From NCBI GenBank assembly GCA_964605155.1, contig CAZSAK010000001.1:62001-126000 (forward strand): a stretch of 64,000 nucleotides of DNA. Direction: 5' to 3'. This document shows positions 1 to 8,825 of the stretch, piece by piece. This stretch comes from CAZSAK01 sp964605155. GTDB taxonomy: Bacteria > Pseudomonadota > Gammaproteobacteria > SZUA-140. Each line of letters starts with the position of its first letter. Within the stretch, counting starts at the first letter, position 1. Made by a program: the position numbers and the translations under genes. A model generated the notes under the pieces. The model had not been told where the DNA came from. It made no database searches and saw only the letters and a list, made by a program, of their open reading frames with translations.

Positions 1-64
1 CTCCCTTCATCGTCCGCACAGGTCTGGTCTTGTTATGTTGGGTCATTTCATCGATCCTGGTCAT
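1..64 (-). CDS. lipA: Lipoyl synthase LipA, N-terminal fragment
   Basis: Only the first 21 codons lie in the window. The reading frame begins with an ATG at 64-62 that overlaps the lipB stop codon in an ATGA arrangement, reads MTRIDEMTQHNKTRPVRTMKG, and leaves by the left edge. LipA is the radical-SAM enzyme that inserts two sulfurs into the octanoyl chain placed by LipB, so lipA directly after lipB is the expected order. The fragment contains no catalytic motif. The identification is therefore inference from position, coupling and a basic N-terminal leader like that of other LipA proteins. Confidence 0.6.
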   Translation of the reverse strand, partial: MTRIDEMTQHNKTRPVRTMKG

Positions 65-771
65 AGGTCGCCGTCGACTGTGATCATGCCGGATTCCTGT
101 CGAGGGATCTGAAATGAATGCATATTGTCGATGATTTTATCACTGATCTGTATTTGTTCATAACCAAAATGGCGGGGCAGATGATTGAGTAATTCCACCC
201 TGACGGTATCGATGTCAACCGATTTCTGAATATCACTGATTTGTGTTATTTCGAGTCCCGCATAGCCACAGGGATTGATGCGTTTGTAAGGTTCGAGATC
301 CATTGCTACATTGAGACTCAAGCCGTGATAACAACATCCGCGGCGAACACGTAATCCAATGGATGCAATCTTGCTGTTGTTGACGTAGACACCGGGCGCA
401 TTGGCCCGGCTGGATGAATCAATATCGAAATGCGTCAAACAAGCTATAATACTGTTTTGTATGGAATCTACGAGTGATCTTATTCCGATGGAATGACGCC
501 GCAGGTCCAGCAGCAGATATGCAACCAGTTGCCCTGGCCCATGATAGGTTACCTGCCCCCCCCGATCCACATGCAGAACGGGAATATTACCTGCATCCAG
601 GACATGCCGCGTATCCCCCCGCCTGCCGAGTGTAAATACGGGAAAGTGTTCAACAAGCCATATTTCATCTCTGCTGGACACTGCGCGGTGTTCAGTGAAG
701 CGCTTCATGGCCTTGTAAGTGATCATATAATTTACCCGGCCAAGATGACGTATAACGAGTTCCTTTTTCAT
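61..771 (-). CDS. lipB: Octanoyltransferase LipB
   Basis: This enzyme transfers octanoate from acyl carrier protein to lipoyl domains of 2-oxoacid dehydrogenases and the glycine cleavage H protein in the cytoplasm, the first step of lipoate synthesis. The 236-residue product has the family's RGGQVTYHGPGQ substrate-pocket motif at residues 70-81, the lysine of SKIASIG (K134) and the cysteine of NPCGY (C168), which form the catalytic Lys/Cys pair. Length is normal for LipB. It follows ybeD after 9 bp and overlaps lipA by 4 bp, so it is probably translated as part of the dacA-dat-ybeD-lipB-lipA run. Confidence 0.96.
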   Translation of the reverse strand: MKKELVIRHLGRVNYMITYKAMKRFTEHRAVSSRDEIWLVEHFPVFTLGRRGDTRHVLDAGNIPVLHVDRGGQVTYHGPGQLVAYLLLDLRRHSIGIRSLVDSIQNSIIACLTHFDIDSSSRANAPGVYVNNSKIASIGLRVRRGCCYHGLSLNVAMDLEPYKRINPCGYAGLEITQISDIQKSVDIDTVRVELLNHLPRHFGYEQIQISDKIIDNMHSFQIPRQESGMITVDGDL

Positions 772-780
772 GGAGTTATG

Positions 781-1053
781 TTACAAGACCATCATAATAT
801 GTTCACAGGCGGTCAGATCCCGGTAAATGGCGTCAAGTTGGTCCCTGCTCTTTGCCATAATGGTTACGGTGAGTGAAAGGTAATTGCCCTTCCTGCTGGG
901 CCTGGATCGAACCGCCGCCTCACTCAGATCAGGTGCATGCTTGCGTACAATACTGAATACAATCACATCAAGGTTTTCCCTGCTTTTACCTATTGCCTTA
1001 ATCGGAAATTCACAGGGAAACTTGAACGGTGAATCATCGTGCTGGCTGTACAT
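781..1053 (-). CDS. ybeD: YbeD-family (DUF493) regulatory protein
   Basis: A 90-residue protein of the DUF493/YbeD family, small ferredoxin-like fold proteins resembling the allosteric ACT/regulatory domain of D-3-phosphoglycerate dehydrogenase. Visible landmarks are FKFPCEFPIKAIGK near the N-terminus and the GNYLSLTVTI strand in the middle, both typical of the family. It sits between the aminotransferase gene and lipB, the same place it holds beside lipB in E. coli. This suggests a link to lipoate attachment or cell-wall metabolism, but the biochemical role is unknown. The start is ATG, with a 6-bp gap to the upstream stop. Confidence 0.9.
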   Translation of the reverse strand: MYSQHDDSPFKFPCEFPIKAIGKSRENLDVIVFSIVRKHAPDLSEAAVRSRPSRKGNYLSLTVTIMAKSRDQLDAIYRDLTACEHIMMVL

Positions 1054-1059
1054 TACTAC

Positions 1060-1923
1060 CTACACAGTCTCCACGGAAGTAATAATGTCCTGTTTATATG
1101 ATCGGTAGAGTTGTGCGATCTTTGACCACATCGCCCCGGGTGCGCCTGAATCAACAGGCTTGCCATCCAGTAATGTCACCGGTATCACCTCCCGTGTCGA
1201 ACTGGTAAGCCAGATTTCATCCGCAGTCTGTAGGTCAAAGAGGGAAATATCTGTCTCTAGTACGCTAATATCATTTTCTTTCGCGAGTTCGATGACCAGG
1301 TCTCGAGTAATACCGGGTAACAGAAAAGATCCTTTGGGCGGGGTTGTCAGTATATTTTCCTTCACAACGAAGACATTACTTGCAGCACCTTCGGTTATCA
1401 AGCCATCACGAACCAGTATTGCCTCCATTGCACCTTTGTCAACAGCCTGTTGACGTAACAGGATATTGGGAAGCAGGGCGATGGATTTAATATGGCAATA
1501 TTTCCAGCGTATGTCATCAACACAGATGGCCGAGATACCCCGTTTCAGGATGTCATCGGCAACCGGTTTGAGAGGATTGGTCATGACAAATACTGTCGGC
1601 GGTATGTGAGTCGGAAAAGCATGGTCACGTGCGGCCACTCCCCGTGTAATTTGCAGATAGATGGACATGTCCCCGCCGCCATTTTTATTAACCAGTTCCG
1701 TCAATATTGTTTTCCATTGGAGGCGATCGAGAGGCTTTTCAAGCCTGATACCTTCAAGGCTATGATCGAGGCGCTGCAGATGATCCTCGAGTCTTAATAA
1801 ACGCCCCTGATAGACCGGAATGACTTCGTATACGCCGTCTGCGAACAGAAACCCGCGATCAAGTGGTGAAATACTGGCATTGGATGCCGGCATAAATTCA
1901 CCATTTAGATAGACAATGGACAT
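1060..1923 (-). CDS. dat: D-amino acid aminotransferase (PLP fold type IV)
   Basis: A class IV aminotransferase of 287 residues, related to D-alanine and branched-chain aminotransferases. Family marks are the opening VYLNGEF, the SPLDRGFLFADGVYEV block at 19-34, the PLP lysine in CHIKS (K146), and ITEGAASNVF (E178 onwards), which binds the cofactor nitrogen and phosphate. The DRGFLFADGVYE form favours the D-amino-acid enzyme, which interconverts D-alanine and D-glutamate, over a branched-chain enzyme or aminodeoxychorismate lyase. Specificity is still inference. It lies 6 bp downstream of dacA, a D,D-carboxypeptidase that releases D-alanine, which makes D-amino-acid use plausible. Confidence 0.88.
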   Translation of the reverse strand: MSIVYLNGEFMPASNASISPLDRGFLFADGVYEVIPVYQGRLLRLEDHLQRLDHSLEGIRLEKPLDRLQWKTILTELVNKNGGGDMSIYLQITRGVAARDHAFPTHIPPTVFVMTNPLKPVADDILKRGISAICVDDIRWKYCHIKSIALLPNILLRQQAVDKGAMEAILVRDGLITEGAASNVFVVKENILTTPPKGSFLLPGITRDLVIELAKENDISVLETDISLFDLQTADEIWLTSSTREVIPVTLLDGKPVDSGAPGAMWSKIAQLYRSYKQDIITSVETV

Positions 1924-1929
1924 GACTAT

Positions 1930-3093
1930 TTACTGGAAAAAGAGTTTGATCTCGTCCGTGAGTCGCTGGAAAAGTCCTCCTTCACTGACGGAACGCAAGG
2001 CAATCAATGGACATTCCGCAATATTTTCACCATCCAGTGTTACTTCAACCGTACCATAGGGTTGATTCTTGTTGGCGGGAGCGATTATCCTTGAATCTAT
2101 ATTCATCGTTGCCGTCAAGTCATCATATTGTCCGCGTGGAATGGTGATATATAGATCCTTTGCCAGCCCCAGAGGCAGTTCGCCGTCAACGCCTTTCCAG
2201 ACATGGGCAGTCGTTAACGGTTTGTTGGCTTCGTATAGCCTGTGTGTCTCGAAGAATCTGAAACCGTAATTAAGGATTTTCTGGCTCTGCTCAGCCCTGG
2301 CATCCTCGCTGTCTGTACCGATTACAACGGATATCAACCGCATGTCGTCATGCAATGCCGATGCAACGAGGCAATAACCCGCCGATTCGGTATGTCCTGT
2401 CTTAACGCCATCGACATCTTCATCACGCCACAATAACTTGTTGCGATTATACTGTGTAATATTGTTATAGGTATATTGGCGCTCGGAGTACCATTTATAA
2501 TATTCAGGGAATTCTGATATCAATAAGCGGGTCAATAGCGCCAGATCATATGCGGTCGTATAATGCTCAGGGTCCGGCAGCCCTGTGCTGTTCGTAAAAT
2601 GGGTGCCTTTCATCCCCAGTGTTTCGGCATAATGGTTCATCAGGGTGGCAAATGCATCTTCACTGCCTGCGACATGCTCGGCCAGAGCTACGGTAGCGTC
2701 ATTACCGGATTGAACGATCATGCCTTGAAGAAGATCTTCTACGGATACGCGCTTGTTTACCTCTATAAACATGCGTGACCCACCCATGCGCCATGCCTTC
2801 TCGCTTACGACTACTTCATTGTTCAAGCTTATTGTTCCTTTATCGAGTTCCTTGAATACAATATAGGCTGTCATCAATTTCGTCAGGCTGGCCGGTTCTA
2901 TCCGCTCATGAGCAGCGTTTTCGGCGAGGATCTTGCCGCTGTTATAATCCATAAGGATATAACTGCGTGCAGCAAGCTCCGGAGCAGCCGGCAGGGGAAT
3001 GGAAGCTGCATGGATACTCGAAATACTCGTCAGGAAAAGCACCAGAAAAATTAATATCCGAACCAGAATTCGCGAGGGAGTGTGAATTGTCAT
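1930..3093 (-). CDS. dacA: D-alanyl-D-alanine carboxypeptidase (PBP5/6 family)
   Basis: A periplasmic, membrane-anchored low-molecular-mass penicillin-binding protein that removes the terminal D-alanine from peptidoglycan pentapeptides. Using the ATG at 3093 the product is 387 residues. It has a signal peptide (hydrophobic LVRILIFLVLFLTSI, cleavage near HAAS), the nucleophile motif SLTK at 69-72, SGN at 129-131 and KTG at 231-233. The C-terminal segment LFQRLTDEIKLFF is the amphipathic anchor typical of PBP5. The frame is open up to 3306, but that would place about 70 non-conserved residues before the signal peptide; an ATG at 3120 is the other reasonable start. It heads the dacA-dat-ybeD-lipB-lipA run. 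Confidence 0.94.
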   Translation of the reverse strand: MTIHTPSRILVRILIFLVLFLTSISSIHAASIPLPAAPELAARSYILMDYNSGKILAENAAHERIEPASLTKLMTAYIVFKELDKGTISLNNEVVVSEKAWRMGGSRMFIEVNKRVSVEDLLQGMIVQSGNDATVALAEHVAGSEDAFATLMNHYAETLGMKGTHFTNSTGLPDPEHYTTAYDLALLTRLLISEFPEYYKWYSERQYTYNNITQYNRNKLLWRDEDVDGVKTGHTESAGYCLVASALHDDMRLISVVIGTDSEDARAEQSQKILNYGFRFFETHRLYEANKPLTTAHVWKGVDGELPLGLAKDLYITIPRGQYDDLTATMNIDSRIIAPANKNQPYGTVEVTLDGENIAECPLIALRSVSEGGLFQRLTDEIKLFFQ

Positions 3094-3203
3094 TTCAGGA
3101 CTTTCTATATAGATATTCATGGCAATAGCATTTTCATTTCCGAATAATTGTCTTGAAGAAAACTTAAGCGCAGATTCTTTGTAGATGACTCGATATGTCC
3201 GAC

Positions 3204-3232
3204 ATTCTATCTGTTTATCGCGAGAATGAGTA
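3204..3232 (-). promoter_or_regulatory. Possible sigma70 promoter upstream of dacA
   Basis: On the minus strand a TAGAAT box (3209-3204) is preceded after 17 bp by TACTCA (3232-3227). The -10 is good and the -35 poor. It lies in the 289-bp gap 3094-3382 between rlpA and dacA, in which I see no other gene. Its position agrees with translation starting at 3093 or 3120 rather than at the far upstream 3306. Confidence 0.3.
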
Positions 3233-3382
3233 GTAAGATTAAGACAATGATGGATTTTGCGATGTTTGTATAGCAATTCTGGACAGGCAACCGGACATCT
3301 CAACATCCGTATTTCCTCGTGTCCGCAATCTCGACAAGTTAATTACGGGTTGAGAGATCCGTGCCAAGACCGCCAGGAAGCG

Positions 3383-4270
3383 TTAGTTAATCACTATATG
3401 TGAGTCGCTTATTCCCATCAAGGCAAGATCTTCACTCATGCGATCCGCCTCATCGATATTGGGGATGGGGCCGATGCGTACCCGATATAGAAGCGTGTTT
3501 TCATCCTGATCGATGGTAAACCGGGTATCGGGAGGAGATGCTGCTGAAAGCCTTGATATCAGACGCTTTGCATTGGCACGTTGAGTAAAGGCGCCGATTT
3601 GCAGATACAGATCGGTTTCCCGATGATGCCCTACAGGTTCTGTACCGTGTGCTGTCCGGGTATTGTAAGTTGCCGGATCAATAGCCCTCACCTCAACTAA
3701 TCCGGTTCCGGTATCCGCAATACCGAGTTTGGCGGCTGCAGCGTAAGACAGATCGATCTCGCGGTTATCCTTGAATGGTCCCCGGTCGTTGATCTTGACG
3801 ATGACCTTTCGGCTGTTCAGCAAATTTGTCACTTCGGCATAAGTTGGCAAGGGTAACGTCTTATGAGCTGCCGTCATGGCATACATATCATAGGATTCAC
3901 CGCTTGATGTGCGTTGACCATGAAATTTGGTGCCATACCAGGACGCTATACCGCGTTTGACATAACCCTTGCTGGAATTCAGAACGTCGTAGCGATGCCC
4001 GTCAACAACATAAAAGGGAGGATTGCCATATTTGCTGAGTGGTTCTGTTTTCGGAACCGCATCGGGGATTGAAGATATATTCACCGGCCTTGCAGGGCCG
4101 CTGTCCTCTGTATAGAGATCACGTATTGAGGGAATCGACCCGCATCCTCCAAGCATGAAGGCTACAATTACGAATCCCCAGACTGGACTATAGGTTGACG
4201 GTCTGGATGCGACAACAGCAGGTTCGATAGGCTTTTGGTTACTGCCCTGAGGTAACTTTTGTATGAACAT
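3383..4270 (-). CDS. rlpA: Septal ring lytic transglycosylase RlpA-like lipoprotein
   Basis: An outer-membrane lipoprotein of 295 residues. A hydrophobic stretch ends in the lipobox LGGC (C43), followed by a linker, the double-psi beta-barrel domain (about 105-195) and a C-terminal SPOR domain (about 218-293) that binds denuded glycan strands at the septum. The barrel has GIASWYGTKFHG, AMTAAHKTLP (H136) and KINDRGPF, the regions that carry the active residues in lytic RlpA proteins. The N-terminal region before the lipobox is long (38 residues) and overlaps the end of mltB by 32 bp. No other standard start is available before the lipobox except the methionine just ahead of it, so the long start is kept. 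Confidence 0.92.
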   Translation of the reverse strand: MFIQKLPQGSNQKPIEPAVVASRPSTYSPVWGFVIVAFMLGGCGSIPSIRDLYTEDSGPARPVNISSIPDAVPKTEPLSKYGNPPFYVVDGHRYDVLNSSKGYVKRGIASWYGTKFHGQRTSSGESYDMYAMTAAHKTLPLPTYAEVTNLLNSRKVIVKINDRGPFKDNREIDLSYAAAAKLGIADTGTGLVEVRAIDPATYNTRTAHGTEPVGHHRETDLYLQIGAFTQRANAKRLISRLSAASPPDTRFTIDQDENTLLYRVRIGPIPNIDEADRMSEDLALMGISDSHIVIN

Positions 4271-5258
4271 GTCTTGCTAGGATCTCTTCACTGAGCTGAT
4301 ATACCGCCATGGCGTAAAGGGCGCTGTGGTTATACCGTGTTATCACATAAAAATTTTCGAAACCCACCCAGTATTCTGGACCTGTCCTTGTTTCCAGAGA
4401 TACAAGGACCGCCGGTTGGTCATCCGCAACACCTTCATCAACAATCACTCCCTTGTCTTTCAGTTCGCGCAATGTTGAATCGGGCCTGAGCCCATTGTCA
4501 AGAAGTTCGCTATTGATACCGGCCTTGACCATGGCCTTGGCGGCAACAGGTCCCTCCTTTCGCCAACCGTGTACGCTTAGATAATGTGCAACACTACCGA
4601 TGGCATCGGCGTTATTATCCCAGAGGTCACGTTTGCCGTCATTATCAAAATCAATAGCGTATTGTCGATAACTGCTGGCGATGAACTGGGCCTTGCCCAT
4701 AGCACCTGCATATGACCCTGTCATTGACAGCGGGTCGATGTGTTCTTCTCTGGTCATCAGCAAATATTGTTCGAGTTCGCTGCGGAAGAACTTGCTGCGA
4801 GGAGGATAGTCAAATGCAAGCGTCGAAAGTGAATCAATCATTCGATATCCCCCTTTTTGATCGCCATAAAAGGTCTCTACACCCAGAATTGCGGTGATAA
4901 TCTGTGGAGGAACCCCGTATGTATCATAGGCGCGCGACAGGATGTCCTGATTCTGTGTCCAGAAATCCACTCCACCCTTGATGCGTTTTCTGGTTATGAA
5001 AATGGGACGGTATTGATACCAGGGCTTGCTTTCAGCAGGCTTCGAGATGATCTTGATTATCCTGTCCTGCAGCCTGACATGGCTGAACAGGGTTATTAAT
5101 TCATTACTGTCGAACTGGTGATTCTTTACCATGTCATCGATGAATTTTTTCACTTCCATTCTTTGCGCGATGTTTTCTTCACTTGCATACATGGTCCCGA
5201 TATACAGCAACGGGATACAACATGCTATACGCACAAATAGGGGTTTAAAATACATCAT
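4239..5258 (-). CDS. mltB: Membrane-bound lytic murein transglycosylase B
   Basis: Periplasmic lytic transglycosylase of the MltB/SltB family, which cleaves the MurNAc-GlcNAc bond to give 1,6-anhydro ends. The 339-residue product has an N-terminal signal sequence (FVRIACCIPLLYIGTMYA). It has no clean lipobox, so it may be the soluble type. The catalytic glutamate lies in GVETFYG (E128). The downstream GKAQFIASSYRQYA and DFDNDGKRDLW motifs are characteristic, the second resembling the EF-hand-like calcium site of Slt35. It sits between rodA (14 bp upstream) and rlpA, in the same elongasome operon. Confidence 0.93.
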   Translation of the reverse strand: MMYFKPLFVRIACCIPLLYIGTMYASEENIAQRMEVKKFIDDMVKNHQFDSNELITLFSHVRLQDRIIKIISKPAESKPWYQYRPIFITRKRIKGGVDFWTQNQDILSRAYDTYGVPPQIITAILGVETFYGDQKGGYRMIDSLSTLAFDYPPRSKFFRSELEQYLLMTREEHIDPLSMTGSYAGAMGKAQFIASSYRQYAIDFDNDGKRDLWDNNADAIGSVAHYLSVHGWRKEGPVAAKAMVKAGINSELLDNGLRPDSTLRELKDKGVIVDEGVADDQPAVLVSLETRTGPEYWVGFENFYVITRYNHSALYAMAVYQLSEEILARHVHTKVTSGQ

Positions 5259-5272
5259 TTGGATAATGCAAT

Positions 5273-6409
5273 CTACGTTGTTAATAATTTACGGTGAGTG
5301 TGAATCGACATCAGGATACCGAACGCCGCCATCAGCGTGACCATGGAAGTACCGCCATAACTCACCAACGGTAACGGCAGCCCAACAACGGGCAACAGGC
5401 CGGTCACCATGCCGATATTTACAAAGGCATAAACAAAAAAAGTCAAAATCAAACTGCCCGCAAGCAAACGTGTAAATGAATCCTGTGCCTGAGTTGCAAT
5501 ATAAAGTCCGCGAACAATAATAAACAAATACAAAGACAGTATAAACAGTATTCCTATAAAGCCGAATTCCTCGCCAAAGACGGCAAAGATGAAGTCGGTG
5601 GAGCGCTCCGGGAGAAATTTCAGATGTGACTGGCTGCCATTCAGCCAGCCTTTGCCATACAACCCTCCTGAACCAATGGCAATCTTGGATTGGATAATAT
5701 GGTAACCCGTTCCCAGAGGGTCATTTTCGGGGTTCAGGAATGTGAGTACCCGGGATTTCTGATAGTCATGAAGATTGTACCAGAACAGCGGCGCGCTGAC
5801 CGCCAGGCATATTATGATAATTGCCACTTGTTTCCAGCGTATGCCCGCCAGTAGTAACACGAAGACGCCGGAGCTTGCAATAAGTAATGCCGTGCCCAGA
5901 TCAGGCTGTTTGATGATGAGTATCACCGGCACGATGATCAGCATACTGGCATAGAAAAGATGTTTTTTGGAAGGTGGGAGGGGATTATCTGCAAGATACC
6001 AGGCTACCATGATAGGTACGGCGATTTTCATGATCTCGGAAGGCTGAAAGCGGAACAACACGAGGTTCAGCCAGCGCTGAGCGCCTTTGCCGGCATCACC
6101 GAAGATCAATACGGAGATCAGTAACAGCAGTCCACCACAAAATAGCCAGGGAGCCCAGCGTTGGACGTGATGAGGCGGAACCTGTGCCAGGGTGAACATA
6201 ACGACAAATGCAACACAAAATCTAATCAGCTGGCGGACAATCATATTTGTATCCTGACCGCTCGCGCTGTAAAGGATCGCCAGGCCGACAACGGACAACA
6301 TGACCAATCCCACCAGTAACGGAAGATCGAGATGCAGTCCGCGGACGAATATATGAGGTTTGCGTCTGTCACCCCAGCGCGGGTAGCTTCTGTTTTTGAG
6401 TATAATCAT
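5273..6409 (-). CDS. rodA: Peptidoglycan glycosyltransferase RodA
   Basis: A SEDS-family integral membrane polymerase that, with PBP2, extends glycan strands during rod elongation. The 378-residue chain has about ten hydrophobic segments and the family signatures: the PDLGTALL motif, the GSGGLYGKGWLNGSQSHLKF loop with the following PERSTDFIF, and the C-terminal GLPLPLVSYGG. Its ATG overlaps the mrdA stop by 4 bp (6406-6409), so the two partners are translationally coupled. Length is normal. Nothing odd is visible. Confidence 0.97.
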   Translation of the reverse strand: MIILKNRSYPRWGDRRKPHIFVRGLHLDLPLLVGLVMLSVVGLAILYSASGQDTNMIVRQLIRFCVAFVVMFTLAQVPPHHVQRWAPWLFCGGLLLLISVLIFGDAGKGAQRWLNLVLFRFQPSEIMKIAVPIMVAWYLADNPLPPSKKHLFYASMLIIVPVILIIKQPDLGTALLIASSGVFVLLLAGIRWKQVAIIIICLAVSAPLFWYNLHDYQKSRVLTFLNPENDPLGTGYHIIQSKIAIGSGGLYGKGWLNGSQSHLKFLPERSTDFIFAVFGEEFGFIGILFILSLYLFIIVRGLYIATQAQDSFTRLLAGSLILTFFVYAFVNIGMVTGLLPVVGLPLPLVSYGGTSMVTLMAAFGILMSIHTHRKLLTT

Positions 6410-8256
6410 GTGAGGTTTAATTGCATGTATTTATCGATAACCTTGCGTGCTATTGGCGCTGCCACACTGGCTCCGCCGCCGCCATTCTCAACGATGACAG
6501 CGATGACAATGTGGGGAGTCTCAACTGGCGCAAAAGCGATAAACAATGCGTGATCACGTAAGCGTTTGGAGACATCCTCTTTAATATATTCCTCGCCTTC
6601 CTTGATGCCGAAAACCTGTGCAGTACCGGTCTTGCCAGCCATTTTATAGGGGAGGTTATGGCTGATTCCATGGGCCGTTCCGTGTATGCTGTGGACTACG
6701 CGTCTCATCGAGTTGATGATATATTCCCAGTTGGCCGCCTTGGCAATCGCCGGCGACGTGACCTCGCTGGATTCCCTGATGCTCATTTCAGCGCTGTCAG
6801 GTTCCTGGGTGGCATAGACAATGCGAGGCTGACGATGGACACCGCGATTGGCCAGGATCGCGGTAGCGGAAGCAAGTTGCAGCGGTGTCACCAGGGTGTA
6901 TCCCTGCCCGATACCCGTAATCAGGGTTTCACCCGGGTACCAGGGTTGATGATGTTGTTTGCGTTTCCATTCCCTTGAGGGCAATAACCCAGATAGTTCA
7001 CCCGTTAAGTCGACCCCTGTCTTTTGACCAAAACCGAATTGGTTCAGAAACTCATGGAGATTGTCTATGCCCAGTGTCAGCGCCAGATCATAGAAAAAAA
7101 CATCACACGACTCTACAATAGCCTTGTCAAGGTTAACAACGCCATGTCCTTCGCGCTTCCAGTCACGATACTTGCGGTCGTCGCCAGGAAGTGTAAACCA
7201 TCCGGGGCAGAATGATGTGGTATTAATTCCTGTTTTGTCATATTCCAGGCCTGCGAGACCGATAAACGGCTTGAGTGTGGAGCCCGGAGGATACTGGCCC
7301 CTCAATACACGATTGAACAAGGGTTTGTCTATCGAATGTTGTAATTCATCGAAGGTATCCGGATCTATGCCTACGACAAATGGATTTGGATCGAAACCGG
7401 GTTTGCTGACAAACGCCAGGATGTCCCCGTTACGGGGATCAAGTGCAACAATTGCGCCGCGCTGGCCATCGAGTGCTTTCTCCGCGACTCGTTGCAGTTG
7501 TATATCAAGTGTCAGATACAGATTTTTACCTGGCTGTGACGAAGTTCGTTCCAGTGTACGTATCGTGCGCCCATACGCATTGGTTTCTATCCGTTTGAAG
7601 CCTACATTACCGTGCAGAATGTCTTCGTAGTATTTTTCAACACCCGTTTTCCCGATTAATTGTGTGCCGCTGTAAGTAGCGGAGTCGATAGTCCGCAGTT
7701 CATCTACATTGATGCGTCCCACATAACCAATGGCATGAACTGCAAGATCGCCGAGCGGGTAATCACGAATCAATCGTGCTTCGATATCAGCTCCCGGGAA
7801 GCGGTACCTGTTTGCAGCAAAGCGGGCGACCTCCTCGTCGCTGAGATGGAATCTAACAGGTATACTGTTAAAAGGAGCATTCTGATCAAGTTGCCTGTAA
7901 AAGCGATTTATATCGTCATCGCTGATGTGTATCAGATCTGCAAGTCCCTTGAGGGTGGCATCGATGTCCGTTACCTGTTCAGGGACGATTTCAAGACTGA
8001 AAGAAGGCAGATTTTGTGCAATCAACACTCCGTTCCTGTCGTAGATAAGTCCACGTGTCGGAGGCACCGGCACAATACTGATGCGATTGTCATCAGAAAG
8101 GGTAGAAAAGTGTTCATGGCTCAAAATCTGCAGGTATACAAACCGGATGATCAATACAGACATCAGCATGACCACGATCATCGTAGCTGTCGCGGCGCGC
8201 TCATTGAACAGTCGGCCTTCACGAATATGGTCCTTGATTGCAAGTCTGATTGACAT
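6406..8256 (-). CDS. mrdA: Penicillin-binding protein 2
   Basis: The class B transpeptidase of the elongasome, cross-linking the strands made by RodA. The 616-residue protein has one N-terminal membrane helix (about 23-44), the pedestal domain beginning near PTRGLIYDRNG (67-76), and a transpeptidase domain with STLK (S326 nucleophile, K329), SCD (383-385) and KTG (542-544). Length matches the family. It is followed by rodA with a 4-bp overlap and preceded by mreD after about 50 bp, so mreBCD-mrdA-rodA-mltB-rlpA reads as one functional cluster. Confidence 0.97.
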   Translation of the reverse strand: MSIRLAIKDHIREGRLFNERAATATMIVVMLMSVLIIRFVYLQILSHEHFSTLSDDNRISIVPVPPTRGLIYDRNGVLIAQNLPSFSLEIVPEQVTDIDATLKGLADLIHISDDDINRFYRQLDQNAPFNSIPVRFHLSDEEVARFAANRYRFPGADIEARLIRDYPLGDLAVHAIGYVGRINVDELRTIDSATYSGTQLIGKTGVEKYYEDILHGNVGFKRIETNAYGRTIRTLERTSSQPGKNLYLTLDIQLQRVAEKALDGQRGAIVALDPRNGDILAFVSKPGFDPNPFVVGIDPDTFDELQHSIDKPLFNRVLRGQYPPGSTLKPFIGLAGLEYDKTGINTTSFCPGWFTLPGDDRKYRDWKREGHGVVNLDKAIVESCDVFFYDLALTLGIDNLHEFLNQFGFGQKTGVDLTGELSGLLPSREWKRKQHHQPWYPGETLITGIGQGYTLVTPLQLASATAILANRGVHRQPRIVYATQEPDSAEMSIRESSEVTSPAIAKAANWEYIINSMRRVVHSIHGTAHGISHNLPYKMAGKTGTAQVFGIKEGEEYIKEDVSKRLRDHALFIAFAPVETPHIVIAVIVENGGGGASVAAPIARKVIDKYMQLNLT

Positions 8257-8306
8257 ATTATTTGATAATTGTTGCTACCGATCTGTGTTGGCTATACTGG
8301 CCTGGA

Positions 8307-8795
8307 TCAGGTAACCCTGAATCGGCGTCGCATGTTACGCAGGATGATATAGATCAACGGCCAGATGACCATACTGCTGATCGATGGCAGCCAGTATGAC
8401 CATGTTGAATAAGTTTGCCCCGAAATCCCCTTTACCCAAAGTAGCAGCATTTGATGCAAGGCTATCAGTACCAGTATGCTGAGCGCTTGTTGCCAAAGTG
8501 GAAATATACGAATTCTCTGATACATCTTGATCGTAACGTATGCCAGGATACACAGGGATAATGCATGTTGCCCAAGCAGGCCCGCGCGCAGGACATCCAG
8601 CAACAGACCCACCGTCCAGCCGATCCCGACACCGATACGCTGCGGTAATGCCATGCACCAGTATATCAGTACCAGCGCCACCCATTCCGGCCGTAGCGGC
8701 GCAAGCCAGTCTGGCAACGGGAAGATTGTCAAGATGAAGGCCACGACAAAGCTGGCGAATATGACCCAGCCACCGCGGTGATGCACTATAATCAT
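8307..8795 (-). CDS. mreD: Rod shape-determining protein MreD
   Basis: A small integral membrane protein of 162 residues that links MreC and MreB to the peptidoglycan synthases. Five to six hydrophobic segments are visible, including VIFASFVVAFILTIFPLP at the start and WLPSISSMVIWPLIYIIL at the end. The motif RPEWVALVLIYW near residue 35 and GLLLDVLRAGLLGQHAL near 64 are typical of MreD. It starts 30 bp after mreC stops and lies between mreC and mrdA as usual. Confidence 0.93.
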   Translation of the reverse strand: MIIVHHRGGWVIFASFVVAFILTIFPLPDWLAPLRPEWVALVLIYWCMALPQRIGVGIGWTVGLLLDVLRAGLLGQHALSLCILAYVTIKMYQRIRIFPLWQQALSILVLIALHQMLLLWVKGISGQTYSTWSYWLPSISSMVIWPLIYIILRNMRRRFRVT

Positions 8796-8825
8796 ACCAT
8801 GCCTGACCGTGTATTTACGGTGACA

